From the NCBI GenBank assembly GCA_021234155.1, contig JAJEKV010000004.1, positions 23,781,122 through 23,845,121 on the forward strand: a stretch of DNA of 64,000 bases. The letters run 5' to 3'. The notes beneath the pieces are model-generated. The model was not told where the DNA came from. It worked only from the letters and a program-made list of their open reading frames with translations, and did not search any database. This document shows positions 1 through 9,982 of the stretch, in pieces. The position numbers and the translations under genes were made by a program. The DNA is from Isoetes taiwanensis (lineage: Eukaryota > Streptophyta > Lycopodiopsida > Isoetales > Isoetaceae). The stretch's first letter is position 1. Every line of letters starts with the position of its first letter.

Positions 1-342
1 AATGCTTGTTCGATTTGTGGAAGTAATAAAGGGCCAAATTTTGTTGTCCTCCAAGGATATTAAGGCACTCCGTAATCATCTTGGTCTGATATCCCCAAAG
101 AGTTGATTGGCCAATGTACTGAAAGCACAACTGGCCACAATTCCATGATAGTTATTTGGTTCACAGTCCTAGTAGAAAAAAGGGCTATCCCTTTCATTTT
201 CAAAAAAGATTTGTACTATGTTACCAATGACCTTCCTCAACCATCTCATTTCAATACGCAAATGCGGTAGCAACATGTCTTCTTTCCAAAATTCTGATCT
301 ATAAATAAATGACTCTAGAACAAATGCAAGGTAACAGCGTAC

Positions 343-559
343 CTTTAGTGGCAGCATACAAAGTTCCACTATTTATGGCCACAACCCCTGCTATTGATGA
401 ATTGAAGACAATGGATCCGTTGCCAGATGCCTTCAACAATGGATATGCTAGCTGGACCAAGTGATAAGCAGACCCAAAATTGGTTGACAGGATAAAGGAT
501 AGTTCATCCGGCTTGTATTCCACCGTTGGCTTCCTAATATTTGTACCCACATTGTTCAC
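343..559 (-). CDS. Short-chain dehydrogenase/reductase exon (tropinone reductase-like), partial gene
   Basis: An internal exon of about 72 residues from an NAD(P)(H)-dependent short-chain dehydrogenase of the plant tropinone-reductase-like group. The peptide opens with VNNVGTN, the NNxG motif of classical SDRs. It continues through FNSSIAG, where the family keeps its catalytic serine, and ends with YAATK, the YxxxK catalytic motif. The boundaries are splice sites on the minus strand: an acceptor AG at 561-560 just before GTG AAC AAT, and a donor GT at 342-341 directly after the YAATK lysine codon. Plant homologues usually continue with GAMNQLT, and I could not find that exon in bases 1-300, so the gene is partial here or broken. 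No stop codon lies inside the exon. Family membership is clear; the substrate cannot be told from sequence. Confidence 0.78.
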
Positions 560-781
560 CTACGTTAGACAACAGCGATTAACATTTTTTATGCCATTAT
601 AGATCTGCATCCCGATTATGCTAAAAAGGATGAATCTATCCAAAATAAATATGAACCCTTCACAAATTAAAAATTCTAGTGCTAGGAAATAAAACTCGAG
701 AGACAATTGGGAACTTTATCTGTACAAAAAGCAAGGATGTATTGGGCGCATTTACAATGGAAAGGAATAAGGAAGAATTAC

Positions 782-931
782 CAGGATGTTTAGCTTCCCA
801 TTACAGAAAGGAGCTAACGTATCAATGATGCTGCAATCCGCTGCAACATTCCCATGCCCTTTTTGAGTTAGATTGTCAGCAATGCAACATGGGCTTGGCT
901 CACGGGCCACGCCATCTGATTTTGAAATCTA
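782..931 (-). CDS. Probable preceding exon of the same SDR gene, diverged
   Basis: On the minus strand an open frame of about 50 codons ends with GKLNIL at a GT donor at 781-780. In tropinone-reductase-like proteins GKLNIL is immediately followed by VNNVGTN, exactly the start of the exon at 559, so the two pieces join in phase across a 222-bp intron. A possible acceptor (CCTATAG) precedes the frame near 931. The region upstream of GKLNIL should hold the C-S-R-N-E-x-E-L and KGF-x-V segments, but only KGHGNV is faintly similar. The exon is therefore diverged or decayed. A short minus-strand ORF of 43 codons at 974-1105, with ATG after TTTTAGGGTTCA, could be the first exon, but no good splice joins it. 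Confidence 0.4.
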
Positions 932-2340
932 TAGGAGGGATGCAAAGTGGCATTGTAGAACAAAGGAAAGAAGTCATAAGGCAGGCCACATCTGACTACT
1001 GAAAGCTTCATGCTTTCGAACCCGCAGATGATTGCAATCGGGGTGCGCTTCCTCCTGTTCTACAACGGGCAGGGTTCTCGTGTTCAATAGAATTCGCATC
1101 GCCATTGAACCCTAAAATGACATAAACCGTCCAATCTCGGCCTGAAAAATCTAGGGCGCGATGCACTACTTACATCAAAACATTAATAATAAAGAGATGC
1201 ATTGCTTGAATAATGATTTAACTAAGGAAAATTATAATTTCATGTGAAGTATATTAAGGATTGGAATAAAATATATTTATTGGCTCCTTGGAGATGGGGC
1301 ATATGCTGGAGAATGGTCAAGCATAAATACTAAGCATAAATGGTCACTCCACATCAACGATAATAAGTTTTGAATGCTCATATTAGTTGCGTCATTTTAA
1401 TTTGGGATTTTTAATCTGAAATATTAAAACCCATACCTAAATGCATAATTGTAAACAATGGGTATTTAGATGGATCATGGGAACTTTTGAGTGTTAGAGA
1501 GTCGTGAGAAGTTTCTGGGGGCTTCCAGAATATGGCTATGGCATGTGTCATTGTTGGGCTACTAAGGAATGGTTCGGGGACTTATATGAGGTGTGTGCAG
1601 TCCTTATAGGGGAAATGAACTAAAAGTAAGCTTTGCATATTGGAGAATGCTTAGATCTCTATTTTTTTCAACAAAGTGATTTTGGATTTACATCAATGGT
1701 CTTCATCACTAAGCTTGCTACTTCAACATGATTAAGGTGTATGGGCAACCTCGACAAGGTTAAAATCTAGGCACCTGTGGATAGCAGATATCTAATGAAC
1801 TTTACATGTGTTGGTCTTTGGTCTTGTATCACCTGTTGCCTTTGTATCTTGATATCTCTTGGATCCTCCGGAGTCGAACTTCTAGGTTTGGTGGCCTGGG
1901 TTGTTCGAACATTACTTATGTCATCTATGTTTCTTTGATATGTTCTTGTGCTTTGTGACACCGAGTGTGGCATCCGAGGTAAGGGATGCATGTCAACTCT
2001 TATGACTCCATCGTAAGAGTTCCTCTAGCGTCAGACGTGGGCTGGAAAGGGCATGTGCATATGAGGTTCATTCCACCATACTACAGGGCTTGGAATGTAG
2101 GCTGGCTGGGCATTTCTCTGCTAACAGGGCCTACATGTAGGCTTACTGAGCTTCCCATTGTCCCGGAGCTATGGTTATGATGTTTTGGTATTTTGGCTAT
2201 GTTCTTTACTTCTGATGCTCATGTGTTCTCTTTCATTTGATCATGTTGTTATTGTCTAGGATTGTACTCACATAGGATTTTGTGTCTCTCCTTGTGATTA
2301 TGTTCTTGTATCCAAGATTTCTAGAGTATTTCCATGCAGG
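932..2340. other. AT-rich noncoding stretch, probable LTR remnant in its right part
   Basis: No supported gene apart from the doubtful 43-codon ORF at 974-1105. Both strands are rich in stops. The right part probably belongs to the long terminal repeat that ends just before the primer binding site at 2697, but I could not fix its left boundary. Confidence 0.4.
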
Positions 2341-2363
2341 CAGAAGCAGCCAGGGATCCCCAC

Positions 2364-2380
2364 TTAGTCACGAGGACTAA
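2364..2380 (+). repeat. Hairpin TTAGTC/GACTAA in a retroelement LTR-like context
   Basis: TTAGTC and its reverse complement GACTAA flank a 5-nt loop. They are embedded in CCCCACTTAGTC...GACTAACTC. The same motif with different loop bases occurs at 9463-9480, which suggests a conserved element of one LTR family. Confidence 0.6.
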
Positions 2381-2696
2381 CTCTGGTGAGTGCATGTGGA
2401 GTGAATAAGCAAGACAATGGCAGCAGTGCAGCCGAGGATGGTGGTTGAGCAAAGCTTCTGGATTGAATTGTTCATAGTTAAATGTTATATCTGTTGAGAA
2501 TAGTGAACTATTTGGAAGTTAATTTACATAATTACATTGAATTCGTAACTATTTGCCCGTTGTGTTTGGAGTATGTAATTTCAACTATGCAATAGTAAGA
2601 TTCAATTCTTCACCAATAATATCAACCTAGAATTAGTGCAGGTTTTGACAAGATCCCAGGTTGCCAGAAGGGTCAACATGGCAGGCTCGACACAGT

Positions 2697-2708
2697 TGGT
2701 ATCAGAGC
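2697..2708 (+). other. Retrotransposon primer binding site (tRNA-iMet type)
   Basis: TGGTATCAGAGC is the classic plant primer binding site complementary to the 3' end of initiator tRNA-Met. It lies a few bases after CTCGACA, which would be the LTR end. It marks the former 5' LTR / internal junction of an LTR retrotransposon whose coding part is not recognisable downstream. Confidence 0.7.
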
Positions 2709-4770
2709 AATGTTGGATCTTTGGGTGTTGACAAAATAATTTCTGCAGTGATGACTTGCCATAAGAAGGACAAATTTGATGATCAAGTGCAGCTTAAGCT
2801 TGTTTTGTGTCTCTGGGAAGTGGTTTGGAAGAGATTGTTCCACCGAGAGTTTACCGGTAAACATGCAAAATGGTAAATTGTATGCCGAAGAATCGAAAAT
2901 TGCCTAAAAGAGGCTAATTTGGGCTTAGAGGGGCCGATTTTCCCTGGGATTGAAAGAGTCAGAGACTTGTGCACAGATTTTTGGAGCTATCAGACAGGGC
3001 TCAGATTCATGATGAAGTAGGTCAAAATTGCTTGGTTCAAAAAGTTTTCTGACTCAAACTCTTGGAGTTAAATCCATTGTTTCATGCCCAATTCTTCTCT
3101 AAGAAATTGAATTCTTGCCCCTCCTACAGCATGTCGCTTTGCAGCGATGCATACTCTATTGCCAGAAGATGGTGAACATGGGAACCACCCAACTTTCGAA
3201 TCTGGCCTACACACTGGCCCTGGGTTCACAACATCTTAAAAGTCTGTTAGAAGGCAAAACGTGCAGCTGGGTTCACCAAATGGAGTATCTATAAACAAGG
3301 ATGTGTATATATACAGAATAATGAAGATCACACTCACTTGAAAGAGTATCTCGATACATGATTCCTTCATAAACTTTGGGATGCCAATGCTTTTGAATAG
3401 GTCAAAACATCACATTATACAAAGGTCAGGTTAATTCCACAATTGCCCGTGGCTTGCAGCAGTACATGTTATCATATCAGTCTATAAAGAGGCATAGAAC
3501 AATTGTGTGCATTCGTATTGGGGCACACTGCCTTAGAATTATAGCAGATGGACTGTGAGGAGCGTGAGAATATGGTATATGTGGGAACCATTAAAGATGT
3601 ATGCCGCACGTTAGCTTTGCCTAGTGTTTGCGACTATTCGAGCACGATGTATTGACCTGATTATACATAATAAGCCACTAGGTTTGTTCGCGCAGATGCC
3701 TACAACATGCATCATAACATTGATAGGTACAGATTTACAAATGAATCGCTTCTCAGCGAGTCCATTGATGTTAAAGATTTCCTTTAAAGACCCTTCAAGG
3801 TGAGGGTTTCTTAATCCTAGTTAGTAATGGTCTTGTTGTGTTCTTTTTCTTGTATTCAATCATTATGGTTTCTGTGGACGATAAAATTCAATTGAATTCA
3901 ACTCAATTCTTATTCACATCACCCCTCTCAGTAACCAGCCTATATGAAATTTTTAAATGAGTTCGTGTACTTTGACTTGTGGGCGAGCAATAAGGAAGGC
4001 ATATATAGAATAGAATAAAATAGAATAGATTTTTGAATGTCCATGAAGACTAAAAGGCCATGGGACCCATACAATGGCCTAGTACAACCATTAATACTAG
4101 GACTAAAAAGCCCCTGCCTCGAAAGGTTTTTAAGGGACATAGGTACCGCTGAGGATTACTTGACCATTGTGTTATGACAAGCAAGAGGCAACTTTGTAGT
4201 AGACCATCAAAGCAAGTGTTTTTTGAAACCCTTAGTAATTTCTTCTCATGCAGCTTCAGCACACATGAATGTCTAACTGAAATCCCAAGCAACTTGGTGT
4301 CTGTCCATGAGCAAGCAACTTCCATGAATAATCATGAACACATACCGAAGTTATTGTGTCCAATATCTAGTGCTGTCAAGTAGGTAAAAATCTGTACGCT
4401 TTTAGTACATTTTTAAAGATTTTTAACATTTGCAAAAAAACTTTAAGTACTATAAAATCTTTAAAACTCCTTAAAAATCTATAGATTGTGACTTTTTAAT
4501 CCAAAAATATAATATTCTTCAACTTGCTTAACCTTGTATACAAATTCTTATATTTTTTAACAACATTTAAATAAGAATGTTTTCCTAAACTTTCTTAAGG
4601 GTTGCATGGCAAAACATCTATAGTACGTTTGTACTTGAACTTAATAATTTTTAACCCCGGTATAAGCTTTTGAGTTACTAGTTGACATGCTACTTGTCGT
4701 AACTCGTACAAAAAATGTGCATTTCAACGGTAGCAAAAGCGTACAATAGAAATACGCAAAGAATGGTCAC
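2709..4770. other. Decayed AT-rich retroelement remnant, no supported gene
   Basis: This stretch follows the primer binding site but holds no gag-pol motifs I can recognise. Open frames are under 100 codons and overlap on both strands. Around 3880-3910 there is a short AATTCAA-type repetition. From about 4390 to 4770 the DNA is very AT-rich and without features. Confidence 0.4.
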
Positions 4771-4801
4771 ATTAAAAATTTGTTGGATTGCAGGTGCTCA
4801 T

Positions 4802-5135
4802 GGCGCTTAGGGTTTCAGCCCTACTCTTTTGCTCATAACTCGGGATTCCGGTGTCAGATTCAGGTGTTCTTGGGCTCTTTGGAAAGCTTATCGAACGAGC
4901 CTCTGTATGGTGTTTCCTCTGTTTTGGTCGAAGGAATCTGCCTGACAGTCCCGGCCCTCTTTTGGCGGTGCTAGGGTTTGGCTGCAGTTTTCTTTTGGCC
5001 ATAACTTCTGCATCTGGTGACAATTTTGGGCGTGTTTGGGTTTGTTGGAAAGCTCTTTGAGCACTCCATCCAGTGGTCCTTAATCGTTTCAGAGATTGGC
5101 TTGTTAGGAAAGATGGTTCAGCTCTGAAACTTTGG
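4802..5135 (+). repeat. Two diverged tandem units of about 165 bp at the LINE 5' end
   Basis: The first unit, from about 4802, and the second, from about 4968, share the order GGCG(C/G)T, TAGGGTTT, TTTTG(C/G)(T/C)CATAACT, GGTG, TTTGGAAAGC or TTGGAAAGC, then GAGC. Duplicated 5' leaders are common in LINEs, so this may be the promoter-bearing 5' UTR of the element whose ORF1 follows. Confidence 0.5.
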
Positions 5136-5276
5136 CCCCCCTCTCTTGGTGGAGATGACAAGATCCAGTCGCAGCCCGCCAAAACGTGCTTCTGGTGCTT
5201 CTACCATAGTTCATGGTGGAATTGGCAAAGAATATCTGCAGATTCTCCCAGAATAAGTGTACATGATGCACACAAA

Positions 5277-5906
5277 ATGGCTCGTAAGGGTGCTCTTTTG
5301 ACTCCTGAGAGTTTAGTTTCTTCGGTGCACCTCAATCCGTTAGTGTTGCTCAATATGTCTTCTAATGGCATGAGTGTGGTCGTCTCAATTGAGACAAGAG
5401 CTCCATCTCTTTCCTCTTCTCAGTTACTTGCTCCTGTTTCTATTCCAACTGTAGTTGCCGCAACTATAGTTCGCGCTGCTGCCTATACGTCTGGTGAGAC
5501 TGGAAATCGTGTTGAACATGTGCCATTGGGAAACTCTTCTGAGAGTGTCGCATCTCCAACGCACGTTGGAGGTTCCTCGGATCAGGTGGTGTGCTCTGGC
5601 CAATTAGCGCCTCCAACACTCATTGGAGGTTCTGGAGTTCAGGCAAGGCCCTCTTTGTCTGCCGAAGTTGCTGCTGGGCTACTAGCTCCTCCAACACAGG
5701 TTGGAAGTCCCTCATGTCGGGTGACACCTCCAACACAGGTTGGAAGTTCCGTGGTGTGGACTACTCCCAGAGGTAGTGCTCGAAAGGTGGTGCAACCTCT
5801 ACAAACTGGTGTACGTCCAACACACGTTGGAGGTTCCTCAAGGCAGGAGGAGTTTCCCCCTCTTTCCCCATGGCAGCCTGGGGCGACATCCTCTTCCATC
5901 CCCTGA
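5277..5906 (+). pseudogene. LINE ORF1 amino-terminal part with PPTxVG repeats
   Basis: Translation from ATG at 5277 (MARKGALLTPES) gives about 210 residues, rich in Ser, Pro, Thr and Val, with repeated (A/P)PTxVGGS motifs near residues 93-190. The same frame is open upstream to 5073, but 5277 is the first methionine that begins a plausible basic start. After the stop near 5906, fragments in other frames up to about 6650 resemble the N-terminal nucleic-acid-binding domain of plant LINE ORF1 proteins: a VGSWLSGHLHKLGLP segment near 6290, and FPPELQ...ISAIANEIGLHW near 6480-6560. ORF1 normally coats LINE RNA. The repeats are encoded by palindromic DNA (separate entry). Confidence 0.5.
5554..5837 (+). 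repeat. Dispersed short palindromes CTCCAAC-n-GTTGGAG inside ORF1
   Basis: At least five copies occur near 5554, 5611, 5689, 5727 and 5817. Each is a CTCCAAC or TCCAAC arm, a 3-5 nt spacer and a GTTGGA(G) arm, often followed by GTTCC. The spacing is irregular (about 40-90 bp). Each copy is both a small hairpin and codons for PPTxVGG or PTHVGG. Confidence 0.75.
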
Positions 5907-7217
5907 GCTGCATCGACCACACCTTGGAGATCATCTGATACAGTTGCTCGAGTTGCAGATGTGCGGTTCTCTGAGTGGCTTTGCAAGGGCCTGGTGACTC
6001 CCGCCACCTTGGCTCGTGTCTCAGAGGCCATTTCCACCATGGTGGATAATAACAGAAAAGAAATTGTGTCCTATCTCCAGCAATTGCAAGCCAAGCAAGA
6101 CTCTATGGATGTCTAGCTCCCATCAGATGAAATCTTTTATGAGGTTTAGGAGTGCAGGGCAACTTTTGAACGTTTTGGGGCTCCAGTGGTGCAGATTAGC
6201 CATGAGGATCATCGATGACATGTGGAGCAGTTGGTTGCGTGTTCCGTGGTCTGCCACTTCACTGGCACTTTCTTGGATCTGAAGCGCGTGGGATCTTGGC
6301 TGTCTGGGCACCTTCACAAGCTAGGGCTTCCTGCTTATCAATCTATCAAGCTTGTGGCAAAAGATCAACGCTGCCTTCTTTTGATGTTTGAATCTTGCTC
6401 TAGCAGCAGTATGTTCCTGGATCCTTTCCAGCTAAGCCAAATGCCTTATATGCCCCCTTCTGATTTGCTATCGAAGATTTTCCTCCAGAGTTACAGGATT
6501 CCAAGTTTATTTCTGCCATTGCTAATGAGATTGGACTCCATTGGCAACACTCCATAACTAATGGCATCACCAAGGTTTGTGTGGCAAGGCCCATTCATCG
6601 TGATTTGCTTCAAACAATTGCAAACCCATGTTCTTTCCGTTTAAGTTGTCTTTGTTAAATGGTCCTGAGCTAGCTCTCATGTTTCCCGAAGCCCCTCTCT
6701 TTGCTCAATATCGCAAGATTCACCAACAGGGTCATCCATCTGTTCCTCCGGCATTCCATGCTCCTAGATCAGCTACCATCTCAATGGATATCTCTCACAT
6801 CCCTGTGCCTGTGACTGCCCCCTTGCTCTTCCAGTTGCAGCTCCCCCACCTCAGTCTCTGGATCACCAAATGTTGAGACTGGCTGAAATTCAGAAATCGC
6901 AAGAGCAAATTGAAGAGGCTCGTGGACAGTATATGGACATTGATCGGCGCGGCATCCACCCACCACCAAAACATCCACCAGCTCTTCGTCAACCACGAAA
7001 ATCAGCTAAGGGATCTAATTCCTCTGCATCTCAGCCCTCAGTTCCTGCTGTCAGGTAGCACTGGCCCTCCCATTGCATCCCACTGTGGTCACTTTGATCC
7101 ATTTCAGTGGGCTGATTTGGTTGATGAGGTTATTGCCATACCAGATGCCCAGGAAACGTCCTCAAATTCCCTTGAGACACCAGTGGTCTCATCTGAATTG
7201 GCCCCATCACAAGATCA

Positions 7218-7975
7218 ATGCGGTTAGTCTTATGGAATGTTCAAGGGGTAACCTCCTCCCCCCTCAAGCAGAGTCGTATTTCTTTCTACTTATCTAGATT
7301 GGATGCTCAGTTTGTATGTCTTCAAGAGCACAAGTATCGTAAGGGAGACGTATCAAAGCTTGCAGACATGGTTGGTCGCAGGTTTAGTATCCTTATCGCA
7401 GCAGTTGATTCTGCCAGTGCAGGGGTCGTGATAGCATGGCTTCCTTCCTTGACAGTCATCTTTACTCGGGCTGATCACTTTGGTCGTTCAGCCCTAATTG
7501 TATGGCATGAACAAGGGGTTAAATATGGTCTAATTAATGTTTACGACCACAACAGACCTCATCAGAGAGCTTCACTGTGGGCCTCTTTGCGAGGGAAGAT
7601 ACTCAGCTTGGCTGCCACATTTCATGGCTTCTTGTTGGGGACCTTAATATGGTGGAAATGGAGTCTGATCGTTTGGGGGCGACCTCTACAGTGGTATCTG
7701 GTTTTGAACACCAGCAGTGGCTCCGTCTACTCCATGACTGCAACCTCTCGGAGATTGATGATGAAGGTGCCTTTACTTGGTGCAATGGTCAAGTTGGTGG
7801 GGGTCGCGCAAGCTCTCAGTTGGATAGAGCTTATTGGAATGTAGATGCAGTTGCGGCATTTCCAGGTCTCTTTCGGTTCTGTCTCAGATATAACTCAGTT
7901 TCAGACCACCATCCGCAATTCATTTCAGATGAGCCCTTGCAGCAGCGGCAGTCTGGACGGACTTGTTTCGCTTGA
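7218..7975 (+). pseudogene. LINE apurinic-type endonuclease domain, one frameshift
   Basis: This is the endonuclease that nicks target DNA in LINE retrotransposition. The first frame (7218 to about 7600) starts MRLVLWNVQG and carries the WNxxG metal/DNA-binding motif at residues 6-10 and QE at residues 36-37. The reading then moves to another frame, where LLVGDLN (7631-7648) and YNSVSDHHP (about 7889-7915) complete the exonuclease-endonuclease-phosphatase signature. All core catalytic motifs (N, E, GDLN, SDH) survive despite the frameshift between about 7575 and 7630, so the break is probably young relative to the rest or a sequencing error. It ends in a stop at 7975. ORF1 lies upstream and the RT linker downstream. 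Confidence 0.85.
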
Positions 7976-7979
7976 ACAT

Positions 7980-8355
7980 GAAGTTCTTAAAGGATGCTGA
8001 CTTTCAAGAAGGTTGCAAGAATACTTGGACAACTGCCTTCAGCCGACGTTGAGGTATGACTGGCATAGTGAATGCAATTGCGGCAGTCAAAGGTTTTGCC
8101 AAACAGTGGGGTCGAGAGTCTGCAGCAGCAGGTCGTGCTTTATTGGACACCTTGTATCAGGACCTACTCCATTCTCGACAGGGACGCCTTCCATGTGTTC
8201 ATGATTGTGACATTTAATGGCACAGATCTAAGCATTGGAGGAGGGGCAAATTCAGCAAGCAAAGATGAAGGCAGGTCTGCAGTGGTTTCGTGATGGAGAC
8301 CGTTGTACGGACTTCTTTATTCATGCGGCTAAGAGGCGTCGCATGATAATTTTAC
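7980..8355 (+). pseudogene. LINE linker between endonuclease and reverse transcriptase
   Basis: Fragments in shifting frames resemble the region that joins endonuclease and RT in plant LINEs. The clearest is near 8235-8350, where the frame reads ALEEGQIQQAKMKAGLQWFR, then DGDRCTDFFIHAAKRRRMI. It corresponds to the usual W-x-x-E-G-D-x-N-T-x-F-F-H segment. The next expected segment (LPNGSVLTDP) appears only at about 9987, so roughly 1.6 kb has been inserted in between. Confidence 0.65.
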
Positions 8356-9462
8356 GGCCTGATTGGGGTCGGATTGTGTGAAGCAGTTTTTCTGAAGCAT
8401 AGATGCCATCGGCCTGTGATCCAAACCCTAGTCTAGAGATAGAATCCTTCTTGTAAATTGCTCTGTCAATCTAAAACCAGAAAACCCTGATTGAATTCGG
8501 CCTTCAGAACCTGGAAATCCAAGCTTTGCATCCAATTTCTGTGGAAAACCGTTATTTTGCTTGTTTACCTTCTCTGCCGTGGATTCATCTGTCCTTCTCA
8601 CCCTGATTCCAATCCTTGGGATCATTTTTGCCTTGTAAATCCATTTTCGGAAGAAATCCCTGGCTTGGGCGAGCTAGAAAATCAGGACAGCCAAGCCCAA
8701 AGAGGCCGCTGTGGGCAGCCGAAGTTTCTGATACAGCTTTTTTTAATTGCTCTCGAAGGGGGATACCAGGGTCCGGTATCTCCATACCTTTAAAATTTAA
8801 ATTAAGGTTAAAGCTTTACAACTGTTAAGTTCTTTTACCTTTGTAAATTCTACCATCAATAAACCCACTAGGCAATATACCTTCTAAGACCCAAGATCCC
8901 AGCTAGCCGAAAAACTGGGGTTTTATCCTTGATATCCTAATCATATGAGCCTATCTTAGAATTTGATAAATTGTTGCCGGCTCTTAAAAACTATCTAGGG
9001 CTTGAATGATTATTGCCGGTCCAGTATTAGGAGAAGAATCTGCCTTACTAGTATCTGACGTGGGATGTTTATACGTACATTTGAGATTGCTTTGTAAATA
9101 TGAATAGGGTTTGGGGTCATTCTACGGAATTGTATTATATATCTGAGATGGTATTATGGGATATGGTGCAGTTGAATCAAATGATGTGGTGCATTTGCGT
9201 TCAACGGCCCACCTTTGGAGGGGTGGGGTGGCCGTGTAACTCCGCATCCGTGCCAAATGGCCTGACGGATGAGTTGAATCCTGTACGTACAGACGGAGAG
9301 AGTGGTCTCGTTGGGGTCGCCACCCAAGGATTACGCTTGTCATGTAGTTATGCATGGAATATGTGGTTATAGAATGTGCTAACCTATGCAGGGGGAGTAT
9401 TGACGTAACAGGTAAATAATGTATTATTGTTATGATGTGAAGATCCCAATGCTCCTCCCCAC

Positions 9463-9480
9463 TTAGTCCTTGTGGACTAA
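9463..9480 (+). repeat. Hairpin TTAGTCC/GGACTAA inside the LTR-like insertion
   Basis: A perfect 7-bp stem with a 4-nt loop, in the context CCCCACTTAGTCC...GGACTAACCCC. It matches the hairpin at 2364-2380, with the arms kept and the loop changed. Confidence 0.65.
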
Positions 9481-9505
9481 CCCCGGATGTCTGTTTGTAC
9501 GTAAG

Positions 9506-9778
9506 ATGGCACGTCCTGAAGCTACCATCGTGTTGGACCTGGACTCCTTCGTCACCTGGTGGTTTAATGAGACGGAGGATGAACCTGCTCTGATGTCCAA
9601 AGAAAGAGTTTATGAAATCATAATGTCATTATTCAGGCAGTTGTACTATGCGCAGATGCAACCTCGAATTGAGGCCCAGGACCCAGAGCGTGATGGGGAA
9701 TCTTCTTCCCGGGGTAGCTCTAGCAACTCCTCCTCGGTCACTTCCGAGGAGGGGGAAGAAGGGGATAAGCACGAGTGA
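9506..9778 (+). CDS. Hypothetical 90-residue ORF within the LTR-like insertion
   Basis: The ORF starts MARPEATIV at 9506; the frame is open back to 9470, but the in-frame ATG there lies inside the hairpin context. The middle (SFVTWWFNETEDEPALMSKE) looks globular. The C-terminal third is a Ser/Glu-rich acidic tail (SSSRGSSSNSSS, then EEGEEGDKHE). I do not recognise the family. Its position within an LTR-like piece and its lack of partners suggest either a small element-encoded peptide or a chance ORF. Confidence 0.3.
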   Translation: MARPEATIVLDLDSFVTWWFNETEDEPALMSKERVYEIIMSLFRQLYYAQMQPRIEAQDPERDGESSSRGSSSNSSSVTSEEGEEGDKHE

Positions 9779-9982
9779 CGGGGTGGCTTGGGTTATGTAT
9801 ATTATGTGTGGGTATTTTTATGTGGGTGAAATGTGAACTATTTCAATTATGTGTGGCCTTGGCCCTTATGTAAATTATTTGGTTGTAACAAAGCTTTATG
9901 AATAGAAGTTCATGATTACATGGTTGTCTATATCCGAATTATTTAGTGCAACAGCCTAGGCCAAGGGGCTAGGTCTGTTTCA

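Larger units (their letters stand above)
8360..9982. mobile_element. LTR-like insertion inside the LINE (possible solo LTR)
   Basis: LINE protein similarity stops near 8355 and resumes near 9985, which bounds a roughly 1.6-kb insertion. ATTG precedes TGTGAAGCAG on the left (about 8373-8376) and follows GTCTGTTTC on the right (from 9981). This is compatible with a short target duplication around a TG...CA-like unit, but the ends are not certain. No gag or pol motif lies inside. It contains the hairpin at 9463-9480, shared with the LTR-like region before the primer binding site at 2697, and a 90-codon ORF. A solo LTR left by recombination is the simplest reading. Confidence 0.45.

Noticed and set aside
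1767-2180. Overlapping ORFs on both strands (74 and 64 codons)
   Set aside because: Short, mutually overlapping, without recognisable motifs, and lying in a probable LTR.
5554-5837. CRISPR-like array of palindromic repeats
   Set aside because: Spacing is irregular, repeats are only about 20 bp and lie in a LINE coding region of a plant genome; no cas genes.
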